64,000 nucleotides of DNA from Prochlorococcus marinus CUG1415 (GCF_017696015.1 NZ_JAAORL010000002.1:248001-312000), one strand, 5' to 3'; numbered from the stretch's first letter, positions 46,961 through 57,145 are shown. The notes: generated by a model not told the origin, from the letters alone. Numbers and translations: made by a program.

Positions 46961-48292
46961 ATGAGTATTAATTCAACAAGTTCTAAGATCTTCAATAGAT
47001 TAGAAAATATTTTAATAATTGGAAATGGCGGGAGAGAAAATTCCTTGGCTTGGGCTATTCAAAAAAATGAATTAGTTAAAAAAGTTTATTTAATTCCTGG
47101 CAACTCTGGTTCAGAAAGAATAAATAAGTGTGAAAGAATAAAAATTGATATAAACAACGAAATTGAATTAGTCGAAAAGCTTGATTTTTTAAAAATAGAT
47201 TTAATTGTAATTGGACCAGAAATACCTCTAGCAAATGGATTGGCAGATTTTCTTCGCAAAAAAGACTTTAAGGTATTTGGCCCTGGTAAAGATGGAGCAA
47301 AATTAGAATACAGCAAATCTTGGGCAAAGGAATTTATGCGTGAAGCAAATATTCCAACTGCAAACTTTTGGAAAGTCAATTCTCTAGAAGAAGCCAAAAA
47401 CATTATCCATACATCACCGATGCCATTGGTAGTTAAAGCGGATGGTCTAGCTTCAGGCAAAGGTGTTTTTATTCCAGATTCAAAAGATGAATGCTTCAGA
47501 GCAGCAGAATTAATCTTCAATGGTAAGTTTGGTAAATCTGGGAATTCGATAGTTCTAGAAGAAAAAATTCAAGGGCCAGAGGTTTCAGTTTTTGCTCTAT
47601 GCGATGGACAGAAATATGTATTACTTCCAACCGCACAAGACCACAAACGACTAAATGAGAAAGATAAAGGGCCAAATACAGGAGGGATGGGTGCTTATTC
47701 TCCTGCTCCTCTTTTAACAGAAGATAACCTTGATAAAATCACTAAGGAGATAATTAAACCGACAATAGATGGACTAAATAGAAAAAATATTACTTATAAA
47801 GGTGTAATTTATTTTGGATTAATGATCACAGAATCTGGAGCCAAAGTTATAGAATATAATTGTAGATTTGGAGATCCAGAATGCCAAACAATAATGCCTT
47901 TGATGGATAAAAATTTTGTTTCTCTTTTAGAAAAATGCTCAATGGGAAATTTAACTGGTGATGAAAAAATTAGTACTTCTGATAAAGTTAGTGGCTGTGT
48001 AATCGCGACCTCCAAAGGTTACCCTAACGAATATAAAACTGGCTTCCCAATAACAATAGGAAAGATCGACTCAATTGATTGTCAAATTTTCGACTCAGGT
48101 ACTGCTACGGGAAAAAATGGCGAATTATTAACCGATGGGGGAAGAGTTTTAAGTATTGTCTGTCAAGATAAAGATTTCGATATGGTTTTTGAGAGGGCAT
48201 ACAAAAATTTAAAAGAAATTAAGTTTGATGGTATTTACTTTAGAAATGATATTGGGCATCAAGTGAGAAAAAAACTTTCTACGGAGAATTAG
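46961..48292 (+). CDS. purD: Phosphoribosylamine--glycine ligase
   Basis: PurD makes GAR in purine synthesis with an ATP-grasp fold. Key blocks are ILIIGNGGRENSLAWAIQK at the start, MPLVVKADGLASGKGVFI in the ATP domain, HKRLNEKDKGPNTGGMGAYSP and GVIYFGLMI...VIEYNCRFGDPE. The length of 443 residues is normal. It is divergent from purC, and the sensor kinase gene begins 4 bases after its stop. Confidence 0.96.
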   Translation: MSINSTSSKIFNRLENILIIGNGGRENSLAWAIQKNELVKKVYLIPGNSGSERINKCERIKIDINNEIELVEKLDFLKIDLIVIGPEIPLANGLADFLRKKDFKVFGPGKDGAKLEYSKSWAKEFMREANIPTANFWKVNSLEEAKNIIHTSPMPLVVKADGLASGKGVFIPDSKDECFRAAELIFNGKFGKSGNSIVLEEKIQGPEVSVFALCDGQKYVLLPTAQDHKRLNEKDKGPNTGGMGAYSPAPLLTEDNLDKITKEIIKPTIDGLNRKNITYKGVIYFGLMITESGAKVIEYNCRFGDPECQTIMPLMDKNFVSLLEKCSMGNLTGDEKISTSDKVSGCVIATSKGYPNEYKTGFPITIGKIDSIDCQIFDSGTATGKNGELLTDGGRVLSIVCQDKDFDMVFERAYKNLKEIKFDGIYFRNDIGHQVRKKLSTEN

Positions 48293-48296
48293 CATT

Positions 48297-50333
48297 ATGG
48301 TAGATGCTAATAATCGCGAAAGTAAAGAATATAATCCCGCCGATAAACAAGATATACATAATAACTATTGGATTAATAGAATACTTGCTTGGTGGAGTGG
48401 ATTTAGTTTAAGAACAAAATTGTTAGCAATAGCAACTCTAGTTGTAAGTCTCCTAATGACAGGGATCACATTTTTTGCACTAAATAGTATTCAAAGAGAT
48501 GCAGGAATGAATGACACTAGATATGCTCGAGATCTTGGCTTATTGTTATCTGGGAATGTCACAGAATTAGTTGCTAATAACCAAAAAAAAGAAATTTCAA
48601 ATGTAGCTGAGAAATTTTGGAGATCAAGTCGCAACCTACGTTATATATTTTTCACTGATGCTGAAGACATAGTGCAACTTGGAATACCGATTAGTGCCAC
48701 TCCAACAAGTTCAGATAGTCAGTTACAGCTTACTAGAAGATTAAAACTACCATCCGAATTAAAGAAAAGGCCACAATTCCCCTTAGTAAGGCAGCATGCT
48801 ACACCTCAGGGGCAAGTAACAGATGTATTTGTCCCAATGCTATGGAAAGGCAAATATCTTGGAACTTTAGCTTTAGGAGTTACACCTAATAAGAAAGCCT
48901 TGGCCAGTGCTGCGCTTACTAAAGAAGTAACAATAGCAGTATTCATTTCTATTTGGGTTTTGGTAATACTCGGAGCTGTATTCAATGCATTAACAATTAC
49001 TAGACCTGTAAGGGAGTTAGTAAGAGGTGTCAGAGAAATTTCAAAAGGAAACTTTAAATCCAGAATTTCTTTACCTATGACAGGAGATTTAGGAGAACTT
49101 TTAAATGGATTTAACCGAATGGCTACTCAGTTAGAAAATTATGACGAAGCAAATATTGAAGAACTTAAAGCCGCACAAATAAAGCAACAATCACTAATAG
49201 CTACTATGGCGGATGGAGCAATATTATTGGACTCACAAGGCAAGATTGTACTTACTAATCCAACAGCCAAAAGATTATTTCGTTGGGAAGGAAGATTCTT
49301 AGAAGGAAAACATTTTTTAAATGAAATCCCAGAAATTTTATCTAACGATTTACATACAAATATAGAATCCATTTTAAATAGAGAGAAAGAGAAGGATGAT
49401 TTAAGATTTAGCTTAGGAGAACCAGCTAGAACTCTAAGAATTGTCTTACAATCTGTCTTAGACACAAACAAAGTTGAATTAAAAGGGATTGCTGTAACAA
49501 TTCAAGATTTAACAAGAGAAGTAGAACTTAACGCGGCACAAAACAGATTTATTAGCAATGTTTCGCACGAATTACGAACACCACTATTTAATATCAAAAG
49601 TTATGTAGAGACTCTTCATGATTTAAAAGATCAGCTTTCTGATGAAGAACAAATAGAATTTTTGGGTATTGCTAATTCAGAGACTGATAGGTTAACAAGG
49701 CTAGTAAATGATGTATTAGATTTATCAAGATTGGAGTCTGGGAAAATAATCCAACTGGAACAAATGAATATCAAACCAGCAATAGAACAGACTCTAAGAA
49801 ATTACAGGCTTAATGCTACAGAAAAAAATGTTTCATTAGCGCATGATATAGAAGAGAATATTCCTTTTATTCTTGGAAATTTTGATTTACTTTTACAAGT
49901 TTTTGATAATTTGCTGGGTAATGGATTGAAATTTAGTCCAAAAAATAGCACCCTTATGATAAGAGCTTATACTTGGCCAGATTCTTGTCCTGCCTCCCCT
50001 CCACAGAATACTTTTGAGGGACCTCAGTGTGAGTTAGTGTCACCATTACCAAAAGTAAGAATTGAAATTGTGGATACAGGTTCAGGAATATCTCAGGCTG
50101 ATCAAGAGAAGATATTTGACCGTTTTTATAGAGTAGAGAATGCAGTGCATACTGAGCAAGGAACTGGTTTAGGTTTATCAATAGTGCGAGGAATAATTGA
50201 AAAACATGGTGGAGAAATTCGTATGGCTAGTGAATTAGGAGTAGGAACAACCTTCTGGTTTGATTTAGCCTTAGCACAATCTGATAAAGATGAATTATTA
50301 ACAAAAGCTATTCAAAATAAAGATGCTTTTTAA
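48297..50333 (+). CDS. nblS: NblS/Hik33-type sensor histidine kinase
   Basis: This membrane kinase senses light and redox or cold stress and controls high-light genes, including hli genes, in cyanobacteria. The 678 residues hold two membrane helices (about 41-62 and 208-230), a sensory loop between them, a HAMP domain, a PAS domain (TMADGAILLDSQGKIVLTNP) and the kinase core. The phosphorylated His is 424 in NVSHELRTPLFNIKSYVE, followed by the N box LLGNGLKFSPKN, the DTGSGI box and GTGLGLSIVRGI. The architecture and HisKA sequence match NblS. Being 4 bases after purD, it may depend partly on the purD promoter. Confidence 0.92.
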   Translation: MVDANNRESKEYNPADKQDIHNNYWINRILAWWSGFSLRTKLLAIATLVVSLLMTGITFFALNSIQRDAGMNDTRYARDLGLLLSGNVTELVANNQKKEISNVAEKFWRSSRNLRYIFFTDAEDIVQLGIPISATPTSSDSQLQLTRRLKLPSELKKRPQFPLVRQHATPQGQVTDVFVPMLWKGKYLGTLALGVTPNKKALASAALTKEVTIAVFISIWVLVILGAVFNALTITRPVRELVRGVREISKGNFKSRISLPMTGDLGELLNGFNRMATQLENYDEANIEELKAAQIKQQSLIATMADGAILLDSQGKIVLTNPTAKRLFRWEGRFLEGKHFLNEIPEILSNDLHTNIESILNREKEKDDLRFSLGEPARTLRIVLQSVLDTNKVELKGIAVTIQDLTREVELNAAQNRFISNVSHELRTPLFNIKSYVETLHDLKDQLSDEEQIEFLGIANSETDRLTRLVNDVLDLSRLESGKIIQLEQMNIKPAIEQTLRNYRLNATEKNVSLAHDIEENIPFILGNFDLLLQVFDNLLGNGLKFSPKNSTLMIRAYTWPDSCPASPPQNTFEGPQCELVSPLPKVRIEIVDTGSGISQADQEKIFDRFYRVENAVHTEQGTGLGLSIVRGIIEKHGGEIRMASELGVGTTFWFDLALAQSDKDELLTKAIQNKDAF

Positions 50334-50356
50334 GTCTGTGAAATAAGCGAAATTAT

Positions 50357-51886
50357 TTAATTATTATCTAACCCTTTAAAAACATTTTGAACATTTTGAT
50401 CAGGTACAATTCTGTGAGGTGCACCACTAAATATTTGCTCAAAATTAGAAAAAGAATCTTTTATTTCTGGACCTTTATTCGTAATGATAAATTCTCTTAT
50501 ACGTTTATCATGCCATGATCCCCGCATTTTAAAAACATTTAAAGCTCTAGCCATCTCACCTTTTATTTCTACATATTGGAGCAATAAAATGGTATCAGTA
50601 ATTGTTGAGATGTGAGAATCAGTTATAGAATGACTTCCCATAAATTCTTCAGCAGTATTAGTAAAAAAGCCTGCTATCTCCTCTTGTTTTGTATAACCTG
50701 TAACTGCTATGACAAACTGTCTAAATGCATTCAAACTTACACCTCTGGCTAATGCAGAGAGAGAATCAATTGCCATTCTTTTTGGTTTAAATTGATTAAT
50801 TTGAGTTTTTATGATTTGCAAGTGGTCTTCTAAACCAGTTGATTCAGGATATGCACAAATGATTTTTAATAATCCATCACTTTCCATCTTTTCAAAATCT
50901 ATTCCCCAACTAGTTGCATTTCTAAGCAGTTGAGCCCTAGATTCTTCATATGCAAAAAGTATTGCTCTTTCATTGTTGTTATAAGCATCTTCAACAAATT
51001 TTGATACAAGCATTGTCTTACCTGTACCAGTAGCTCCTGTGGCAAGGATGATGGAATCTTGGAAATATCCTCCACCACACATTTCATCAAGATCTTTAAC
51101 TCCAGAGCTAATCCTAATATTTGAGGATCTCTGCGTTAATCTCATGGCTCCAAGAGCAAACACACTTATACCATCCATTCCCATAGTAAATGGATATTCA
51201 CCTTTCATATGTACAGTACCTCTTAACTTCAAAACTTCTAAAGTTCTTCTTCTTTTCTCTGACTCAAGAACATTTCTTAATAAGACAACATTATCAGATA
51301 CAAATTCCTCTACTCCATATCTAGCAATTGGACCATAATCATCAACCCTTTCTGTAGTCATAACTGTTGTCACACCTATTTCCTTTAATCTTGCTATTAG
51401 TCTGAAAATTTCTCTCCTAACAACGTATATGGCGTCATACTGTTGAAAGACCGCAGTTATTGAATCTATTGCAACTCTTTTAGCTTTATATTTTCTTATT
51501 GCATAACTAATTCTCTCAATCAGACCAGACAAGTCAAAGTTACCCGCAACATCCTGACCATCTGGGTCAGGAGAAGCATCCAAAATAAAAAGTTTATTTT
51601 GGTCAATTAATTCTTGTAAATCCCATCCAAAGCTAGCAGCGTTTCTTATTATGTCTAAAGGTGATTCTTCAAATGTAATAAAAATCCCGGGCTCATCAAA
51701 ATTGCAAATTCCATGGTGTAAGTATTGGAGCGAAAAAACAGTTTTACCAGTTCCTGATGTCCCACTCACCAGAGTACTTCGAGATACAGGCAACCCACCT
51801 CTACAAACATCATCAAATCCTTCTATACCAGTAGGTAATTTTTGAACTTGCATTTTATTTGATTTGGCAAATTTCTTATCTTTCAT
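50357..51886 (-). CDS. kaiC: Circadian clock protein KaiC
   Basis: KaiC is the ATPase and autokinase at the centre of the cyanobacterial clock or timer. The first ATPase domain has the Walker A GTSGTGKT at 42-49 and EE at 73-74; the second has GATGTGKT at 284-291 and EE at 314-315. The phosphorylation pair is S427-T428 in SHISTITDT, matching S431 and T432 of Synechococcus. The C-terminal tail (from about 474, IKDSFSNFEQIFSGAPHRI) keeps the segment that KaiA binds elsewhere. kaiB lies 73 bases upstream on the same strand. No kaiA is present in the window. Confidence 0.97.
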   Translation of the reverse strand: MKDKKFAKSNKMQVQKLPTGIEGFDDVCRGGLPVSRSTLVSGTSGTGKTVFSLQYLHHGICNFDEPGIFITFEESPLDIIRNAASFGWDLQELIDQNKLFILDASPDPDGQDVAGNFDLSGLIERISYAIRKYKAKRVAIDSITAVFQQYDAIYVVRREIFRLIARLKEIGVTTVMTTERVDDYGPIARYGVEEFVSDNVVLLRNVLESEKRRRTLEVLKLRGTVHMKGEYPFTMGMDGISVFALGAMRLTQRSSNIRISSGVKDLDEMCGGGYFQDSIILATGATGTGKTMLVSKFVEDAYNNNERAILFAYEESRAQLLRNATSWGIDFEKMESDGLLKIICAYPESTGLEDHLQIIKTQINQFKPKRMAIDSLSALARGVSLNAFRQFVIAVTGYTKQEEIAGFFTNTAEEFMGSHSITDSHISTITDTILLLQYVEIKGEMARALNVFKMRGSWHDKRIREFIITNKGPEIKDSFSNFEQIFSGAPHRIVPDQNVQNVFKGLDNN

Positions 51887-51959
51887 AGTTAGTTCAAAAC
51901 GAAAATTAAATAAAAAATAAATATAAAATTTATCTTTAATTATAAAAGTTTTCTATGTA

Positions 51960-52277
51960 TTACTTATCTCCACTATATTCATTTTCAGTTAATTCATCAA
52001 AAAGTAGATCTAAGCCTATTAAAACTTTCTCTCTATCAGAAAGATCACCAATTATTCTTCTTACCGGTGGGGGTAAAATTTTAGCTAAGGTTGGGGTAGC
52101 CAAAATCTTATCTTCCTCAGCAAGTTGAGGTTGCTTAAGTACATCGATAACTTTCAAGGCATAGACTCCTTTAAATTCATTTTCTAAAATTTCTCTTAAA
52201 GTATTTAAAGCTCTCATTGAATTAGGGGTATTCCCAGCAACATAGAGTTTTAAAATATATGTTTTTCTTGCTGCCAT
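51960..52277 (-). CDS. kaiB: Circadian clock protein KaiB
   Basis: KaiB binds the first ring of KaiC and switches between two folds. The 105 residues match the normal length, with [20 protein letters not shown] at the N-terminus, [19 protein letters not shown] in the middle and [20 protein letters not shown], the conserved fold-switching part. It is followed by kaiC, the usual order. The next gene upstream is rplU on the other strand; in Synechococcus kaiA would lie here. Confidence 0.96.
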   Translation of the reverse strand: MAARKTYILKLYVAGNTPNSMRALNTLREILENEFKGVYALKVIDVLKQPQLAEEDKILATPTLAKILPPPVRRIIGDLSDREKVLIGLDLLFDELTENEYSGDK

Positions 52278-52421
52278 TGTTATTGTCCCTCAAATTGATA
52301 TAAAAGATTTAAAACAATCCTTGACTTATTACACTACAAAATAAGAAAATAAACAAACTATTATGATTGCTTATTTGGCTTAATCAAATTATAAATTTGA
52401 GCCTAATAGCATCTTTAAGAT
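52278..52421. promoter_or_regulatory. Divergent kaiB / rplU spacer, lacking kaiA
   Basis: This 144-base A/T-rich space must hold the promoters of kaiBC and of rplU-rpmA. In Synechococcus kaiA precedes kaiB here. I find no frame of useful length on either strand, so no trace of kaiA remains that I can read. Confidence 0.6.
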
Positions 52422-52862
52422 ATGACTAATTCTAAAAACTCTTCAAACAATTCTTCTAAAAGTGGTGAATTATATGCAATAGCAGAAACTTCAGGCCAAC
52501 AATTTTGGTTCGAAGTTGATAGATACTATGACATAGACAGGTTAAATGCTAAAGAAAAAGATAAGATAACTCTCGAAAAAGTTCTACTTTTAAAGGATAA
52601 AAACTCGATCACTATTGGTAAACCTTATGTTAAAGATGCAAAAATTGAATTAGAAGTAGTTTCACACAAACGAGATAAAAAAATTCTTGTCTATAAGATG
52701 CGTCCGAAAAAAAAGACAAGAAGAAAGATGGGTCACAGACAAGAACTTACTAGAGTTATGGTAAAATCGATATCACTAGGTAAAATCACTTCTAAGTCTT
52801 CTTCAAAAAAGGAAACTGTTAAAAAGGAGACCAAACCAAAAACTGAAAAATCTACAAATTAA
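52422..52862 (+). CDS. rplU: Ribosomal protein L21
   Basis: L21 is a 23S rRNA-binding protein of the large subunit. After a serine-rich N-terminal extension the core begins YAIAETSGQQFWFEVDRYYD and continues DKITLEKVLLL, TIGKPYVKDAKIELEVVSH and the basic KMRPKKKTRRKMGHRQELT, which is the family's RNA-binding signature. The C-terminal tail (about 25 residues) is Lys-rich. rpmA follows after 9 bases. Confidence 0.96.
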   Translation: MTNSKNSSNNSSKSGELYAIAETSGQQFWFEVDRYYDIDRLNAKEKDKITLEKVLLLKDKNSITIGKPYVKDAKIELEVVSHKRDKKILVYKMRPKKKTRRKMGHRQELTRVMVKSISLGKITSKSSSKKETVKKETKPKTEKSTN

Positions 52863-52871
52863 ACATTTCTA

Positions 52872-53132
52872 ATGGCACATAAAAAAGGAACAGGTTCTAC
52901 AAGAAACGGTAGAGATTCAAATTCCAAAAGATTGGGAGTAAAAGCTTATGGTGGAGAAAAAGTAACCGCTGGATCAATTTTAATTCGCCAAAGAGGTACA
53001 TCCTTTTTGCCAGGAAACAATGTTGGCAAAGGTAAAGATGACACTCTTTTTGCACTCAAAGAAGGAACTGTCAGTTTCGAAAGCATTAAAAGGAATTTAA
53101 GAAATAGAAAAAGAGTTAATATAGTTATCTAA
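52872..53132 (+). CDS. rpmA: Ribosomal protein L27
   Basis: L27 reaches the peptidyl-transferase centre. The 86 residues start [20 protein letters not shown], the conserved N-terminus, followed by [20 protein letters not shown] and [20 protein letters not shown]. It is co-transcribed with rplU, and its end overlaps the convergent methyltransferase gene by 8 bases. Confidence 0.97.
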   Translation: MAHKKGTGSTRNGRDSNSKRLGVKAYGGEKVTAGSILIRQRGTSFLPGNNVGKGKDDTLFALKEGTVSFESIKRNLRNRKRVNIVI

Positions 53133-53865
53133 TTTTCTTATAAGCTCTTGTAGTTATAAGAATAGGATGAAACACTTCTAAAAACATTGATTGAAGCTTC
53201 TTAAAAAACTTCTCAACAACTTGAATATCGTCGATATGGAATGGATATTCATTTTTTTCTCCTTTATAGAAATACCAATTAAATAAAGCAATAGAATTAG
53301 AATCCATCAACTTATTAAAAATCTCAAGTTGAGAAGCTGGATCGGCAAGATGTTCCAAAACATCAAGACAAATTATAGTATCAAACTTGGATATTTGTGT
53401 ATCTTTAATTGTCTTACAAAAAGTAAGCTTTTTTTCGACTCCTAATTCCTTAGCCCTGTATTCAACAAAGTTTCTATTTGTTTCATTAATATCTACAAAA
53501 AAAACATGCTCAACTTTTGACGACATCGCATTAGCCAAGGCATGCGTTCCAATCCCTCCTCCAAAATCCAAAACTAAATCTCTAGAAAATCTCTGCTGAA
53601 GTTTTAAAGTGTCAGCGATATAATCCTTGCTTGTAATATGCCAAGCAGCTAAATCAGCTAAATGACGATCTCCAACAATCTCAGTATAAAAATCTGAAAC
53701 ATCGCTTAAAGCATCTCCAGGATGTAAATTTGCCAAATTCATCTGAGCATTTGCAAGGAATCCATCTAAATCACATTCTTTAATAGATAAGTATTCCATT
53801 AAATGTAATTTCAAATTAAAAGCATTATCTAAAAACTCTTTTAATATAAAAATATTGTTTTTCAA
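53125..53865 (-). CDS. Class I SAM-dependent methyltransferase, unknown substrate
   Basis: The Rossmann-like fold is shown by [19 protein letters not shown], with the glycine-rich SAM loop, followed by [18 protein letters not shown] and [20 protein letters not shown], the acidic end of strand 4. The substrate is not evident. The long frame starts at a TTG at 53865; the ATG at 53799 ([15 protein letters not shown]) is an equally good or better start, giving 224 residues. It is a single gene between rpmA and truB. Confidence 0.78.
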   Translation of the reverse strand: MKNNIFILKEFLDNAFNLKLHLMEYLSIKECDLDGFLANAQMNLANLHPGDALSDVSDFYTEIVGDRHLADLAAWHITSKDYIADTLKLQQRFSRDLVLDFGGGIGTHALANAMSSKVEHVFFVDINETNRNFVEYRAKELGVEKKLTFCKTIKDTQISKFDTIICLDVLEHLADPASQLEIFNKLMDSNSIALFNWYFYKGEKNEYPFHIDDIQVVEKFFKKLQSMFLEVFHPILITTRAYKKIR

Positions 53866-53941
53866 TTTCTTACGTTAAATTTCCAACAGAAAAATCATAG
53901 GATAGTAATAAATCTTTCACAAAGTATTCTTAATATTAAAA

Positions 53942-54865
53942 ATGGAAACTAAAGATGGATTCTTAGTAATTAATAAAGATCAAGGCTGTACCTCTCATGA
54001 TTGTGTTAGACAAATAAGGAAGTTACTAAATACAAAAAAAGTAGGGCACACTGGAACTCTTGATCCAGAGGTTACAGGAACATTACCAATAGCGATAGGC
54101 AGCGCAACAAGATTTATTCAATATCTTCCTCAGGGGAAAACTTATATAGGTCAAATTAAATTAGGGATAAGAACTAACACTGATGATATTCACGGAGAAA
54201 TAATTAAACAAAAAGATTGGCCTAAAATCAATGATGAGAAATTAGATCAATATTTAAATACATTTAGAGGAATAATTAAACAAATTCCGCCAAAAGTATC
54301 TAGCGTGCATGTCAATGGTGAAAGAGCTTATAAAAAATCTTTTAAGAATGAAAATTTTGAATTAGCACCAAGAGAAGTCAAAATAGACGAACTTATATTA
54401 ATAAAATGGGACCAAATAAACGGAATCATAGAAATAAAAATCAAATGTTCTGCGGGGACATATATAAGAGCAATTGCAAGAGATTTGGGTAAGATTCTCA
54501 ATTCCGAGGGCTGCCTTCTAAAACTAAAAAGAATTTCAGCTTGTGGATTTAATGAACAAAACTCTATAAAAATATCTGATATAGAAAAAGAAAACGATAA
54601 AAAAAACACGGCAAATTTGATTATTCCAACAATTTCTGCTCTTACTCACATTTCAACATTTATCTTAAATAAAGAAGAAGATATAAATTTTTGGAAAACT
54701 GGAAGAGCAATTAAATTTGATATTAATTACTTTAATGAAAGCAAAACTTTTGATTATAAAAAACCCATAAAAGTTATAGATAAAAGAAAATTACTACTTG
54801 GGATAGGCTTCTTAAATAAAGAACAAACTAATATAAATCCAAAATTAGTCCTTTATGCTAAATAA
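53942..54865 (+). CDS. truB: tRNA pseudouridine-55 synthase
   Basis: TruB makes the universal pseudouridine in the T loop. The catalytic Asp lies in [20 protein letters not shown], near residue 45, followed by [19 protein letters not shown] and [15 protein letters not shown]. The C-terminal domain is poorly conserved, as usual. The length of 307 residues is normal. It is convergent with the SpoIID-like gene. Confidence 0.95.
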   Translation: METKDGFLVINKDQGCTSHDCVRQIRKLLNTKKVGHTGTLDPEVTGTLPIAIGSATRFIQYLPQGKTYIGQIKLGIRTNTDDIHGEIIKQKDWPKINDEKLDQYLNTFRGIIKQIPPKVSSVHVNGERAYKKSFKNENFELAPREVKIDELILIKWDQINGIIEIKIKCSAGTYIRAIARDLGKILNSEGCLLKLKRISACGFNEQNSIKISDIEKENDKKNTANLIIPTISALTHISTFILNKEEDINFWKTGRAIKFDINYFNESKTFDYKKPIKVIDKRKLLLGIGFLNKEQTNINPKLVLYAK

Positions 54866-54868
54866 TTT

Positions 54869-56044
54869 TTAGAGGTAATCTTTTCTAAAAGGTTTAATCT
54901 GGACACCCCTATAAAAATGCTTTAATATTTTTTTAGCTTTTTGTCCTTTAGACGCCATATATTTTGCACCCCACTGACTCAATCCTACTCCATGTCCAGA
55001 TCCCTGTCCAAAAACTATTAAACCTTTTTTTATAGGAAATTTATTATTTAGTTCTTCTTCAAAAAATTTAAATCTCACGAAATTACTATTGAGACCTAAT
55101 CTTTTTCTTAAATCTACCCCAGACATTTTATCAGAACCATACGCTCCAAAAAGTTTTACATTTTTCACCCTCCCAGTACTAGTCAAATTAAGAATCTCTA
55201 TATTTTTTAATCCCCCAATCTTGGGAAATAAATTTGTTAATTCTTTATTTGAAAACTTTTTTTGCCATCTAAATTTAGGATTTTCTTGATCAAAATCTTT
55301 CACACTTGATAAATATGGATATTTATTCTTCCATACATCTTGACTATTTTCTGTCATTCCACCTGAGCTGCTATGAAACAAAGCATTAATTAACTTATTT
55401 TTATAGGTCAAAACCAAAGATCTTGTACTTTTAACGGCTGTGATAGTTTTATAAGTTCTTGACTCTAAGCCATTATAAACTTGATTTCTCTGGGTAGAAT
55501 CTATATCAAATAGATTATTTCCCTTTTGCTTTAAAGCATAAGTTCTAGAAGCAATTGCTTGTGCTTTCAATGCTTCGATAGGCCATTTTGTTGGCATCTC
55601 TGAACCCACAACACTAGTTAGGTATTTTTCAATTCCTAAAACATTAACTACCAATATTTCAGAATCAAGTACAAAGAGATTCAATTTACCAGAAAATCTT
55701 TTCTGACCTACCCAGATACCTCTTCCATCAGAAGATCTAACTTGAAATTGGTGATTACTTTTTAAATCATATATTTTTTGTTTATTATTATCAAAATATA
55801 AAACTTTTCTATTTTTCTCATTTTTCAAAGTTAAACCTTTTATTTTTTTATTTGAAAAAATCTTTCCTTCTATTGTTAAAGGAATTGATTTATCTGATCT
55901 AATCCTTATATTATTATTTTTTGATATCAAAACTCTAATTATTGGTTCACTAGAAGCAAAAACAGTTTCACTCTGAAAAAAACAAAAAAATAAAATACTA
56001 ATCAGACAACAATTACTATAATTTTTTTTTAATTTAAGTATCAC
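54869..56044 (-). CDS. SpoIID/LytB-domain protein, exported
   Basis: SpoIID is a lytic transglycosylase in spore formers; in cyanobacteria the domain occurs in exported proteins of unknown role, probably acting on peptidoglycan. The protein starts with a GTG at 56044 and a signal peptide near 10-30 (CCLISILFFCFFQSETVFAS). The domain shows SEMPTKWPIEALKAQAIASR, YALKQKGNNLF, FHSSSGGMTENSQDVW and GHGVGLSQWGAKYMASKGQ, which are the family signatures. No sporulation is implied. It is transcribed alone, convergent with truB. Confidence 0.88.
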   Translation of the reverse strand: MILKLKKNYSNCCLISILFFCFFQSETVFASSEPIIRVLISKNNNIRIRSDKSIPLTIEGKIFSNKKIKGLTLKNEKNRKVLYFDNNKQKIYDLKSNHQFQVRSSDGRGIWVGQKRFSGKLNLFVLDSEILVVNVLGIEKYLTSVVGSEMPTKWPIEALKAQAIASRTYALKQKGNNLFDIDSTQRNQVYNGLESRTYKTITAVKSTRSLVLTYKNKLINALFHSSSGGMTENSQDVWKNKYPYLSSVKDFDQENPKFRWQKKFSNKELTNLFPKIGGLKNIEILNLTSTGRVKNVKLFGAYGSDKMSGVDLRKRLGLNSNFVRFKFFEEELNNKFPIKKGLIVFGQGSGHGVGLSQWGAKYMASKGQKAKKILKHFYRGVQIKPFRKDYL

Positions 56045-56132
56045 TTTGTTTAAAAAACAAATTGTTAATTTGCCTAAGTTTGACTAAAAGTCTAAATTTA
56101 ATCCAGATATCAAAATAAAAATATCATAATAA

Positions 56133-57071
56133 GTGAATATAACCTTCTTAGGAACCAGTTCAGGAGTCCCTTCCTTAAAAAGAAATGTTTCTTCCTTAGC
56201 TCTTAAATTATCGCAATCTTCAGAAGTTTGGCTTTTTGACTGTGGAGAGGGAACACAGCATCAAATAATGAAAAGCAATATCAAATCTTCGCAAATCAAA
56301 AAAATATTTATTACACATATGCATGGAGACCATATTTATGGTTTGCCTGGCCTTTTGGCTACCTTAGGTTTATCAGGTAATACTAAGGGTATTGAAATTT
56401 ATGGTCCTTCAGAACTTCAATGTTTTATAAATTCTGCGCTTAGTAGTAGTTTTTGCAAGTTGTCGTTCCCATTGCATTTTGTGGAAGTTGAAAATTTTGC
56501 ATCAGAAAATAAAATTTTATTTGAAAACAACAAAATAAAAGTAAATTGCGCCTGCCTTAAACATAAAATACCTGCTTATGGTTATAGAGTGAGCGAAAAA
56601 GACAAGCCAGGCATATTTGATATCAAAAAAGCAAAGTCTTTGAAAATAGCACCCGGACCAATCTATTCAGAATTGCAACAAGGTAAAAAAGTCGTATTAG
56701 CTGATGGGAGGACATTTGATGGGAAAGAATTCTGCGGGCCTCCCCGTGAGGGTGAAAGTTTTGTTTATTGCACAGATACTGTCTTTAGCGAATCAGCTGT
56801 ATCATTATCAAAAAATGCCAATTTACTCGTACATGAATCTACATTTTCCCAAAAGGATGAGAACATGGCCTATGAAAAATTACATTCCACAACTATCATG
56901 GCTGCGAAAACAGCATTATTATCAAATGCAAAAAAATTAATTATTACTCATTTTAGTCCAAGATACACTAGTAAAAATTCAATTACCACAGGCGATTTGC
57001 TTAAAGAAGCGCAAAAAGTTTTCCCCAACACTCACCTTGCAAAAGATTTTCTAACTGCAGAAATTAAATAA
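56133..57071 (+). CDS. rnz: Ribonuclease Z
   Basis: RNase Z cuts the 3' trailer from tRNA precursors. Because the tRNA genes in this window do not encode CCA, this activity is needed before CCA addition. The metal site is THMHGDHIYGLPG (HxHxDH motif) near residue 65, LLVHESTFSQKDENMA and LIITHFSPRYTS follow. The N-terminal is MNITFLGTSSGVPSLKRN. The GTG start at 56133 is used. The length of 312 residues is that of the short form. Confidence 0.96.
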   Translation: MNITFLGTSSGVPSLKRNVSSLALKLSQSSEVWLFDCGEGTQHQIMKSNIKSSQIKKIFITHMHGDHIYGLPGLLATLGLSGNTKGIEIYGPSELQCFINSALSSSFCKLSFPLHFVEVENFASENKILFENNKIKVNCACLKHKIPAYGYRVSEKDKPGIFDIKKAKSLKIAPGPIYSELQQGKKVVLADGRTFDGKEFCGPPREGESFVYCTDTVFSESAVSLSKNANLLVHESTFSQKDENMAYEKLHSTTIMAAKTALLSNAKKLIITHFSPRYTSKNSITTGDLLKEAQKVFPNTHLAKDFLTAEIK

Positions 57072-57094
57072 ACTGCAACAGTTCGTGAGCAGGA

Positions 57095-57114
57095 GGGTTG
57101 TAAATGACCAACCC
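57095..57114. other. Short inverted repeat before the pentapeptide gene
   Basis: GGGTTG (57095-57100) and CAACCC (57109-57114) are perfectly complementary around an 8-base loop. No run of T follows on either side close by, so it is not a standard terminator. It lies 32 bases before the next start codon and could act in the 5' leader. Confidence 0.35.
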
Positions 57115-57145
57115 ATGAAATAATAGTCATAGGTTTATCTATTTG

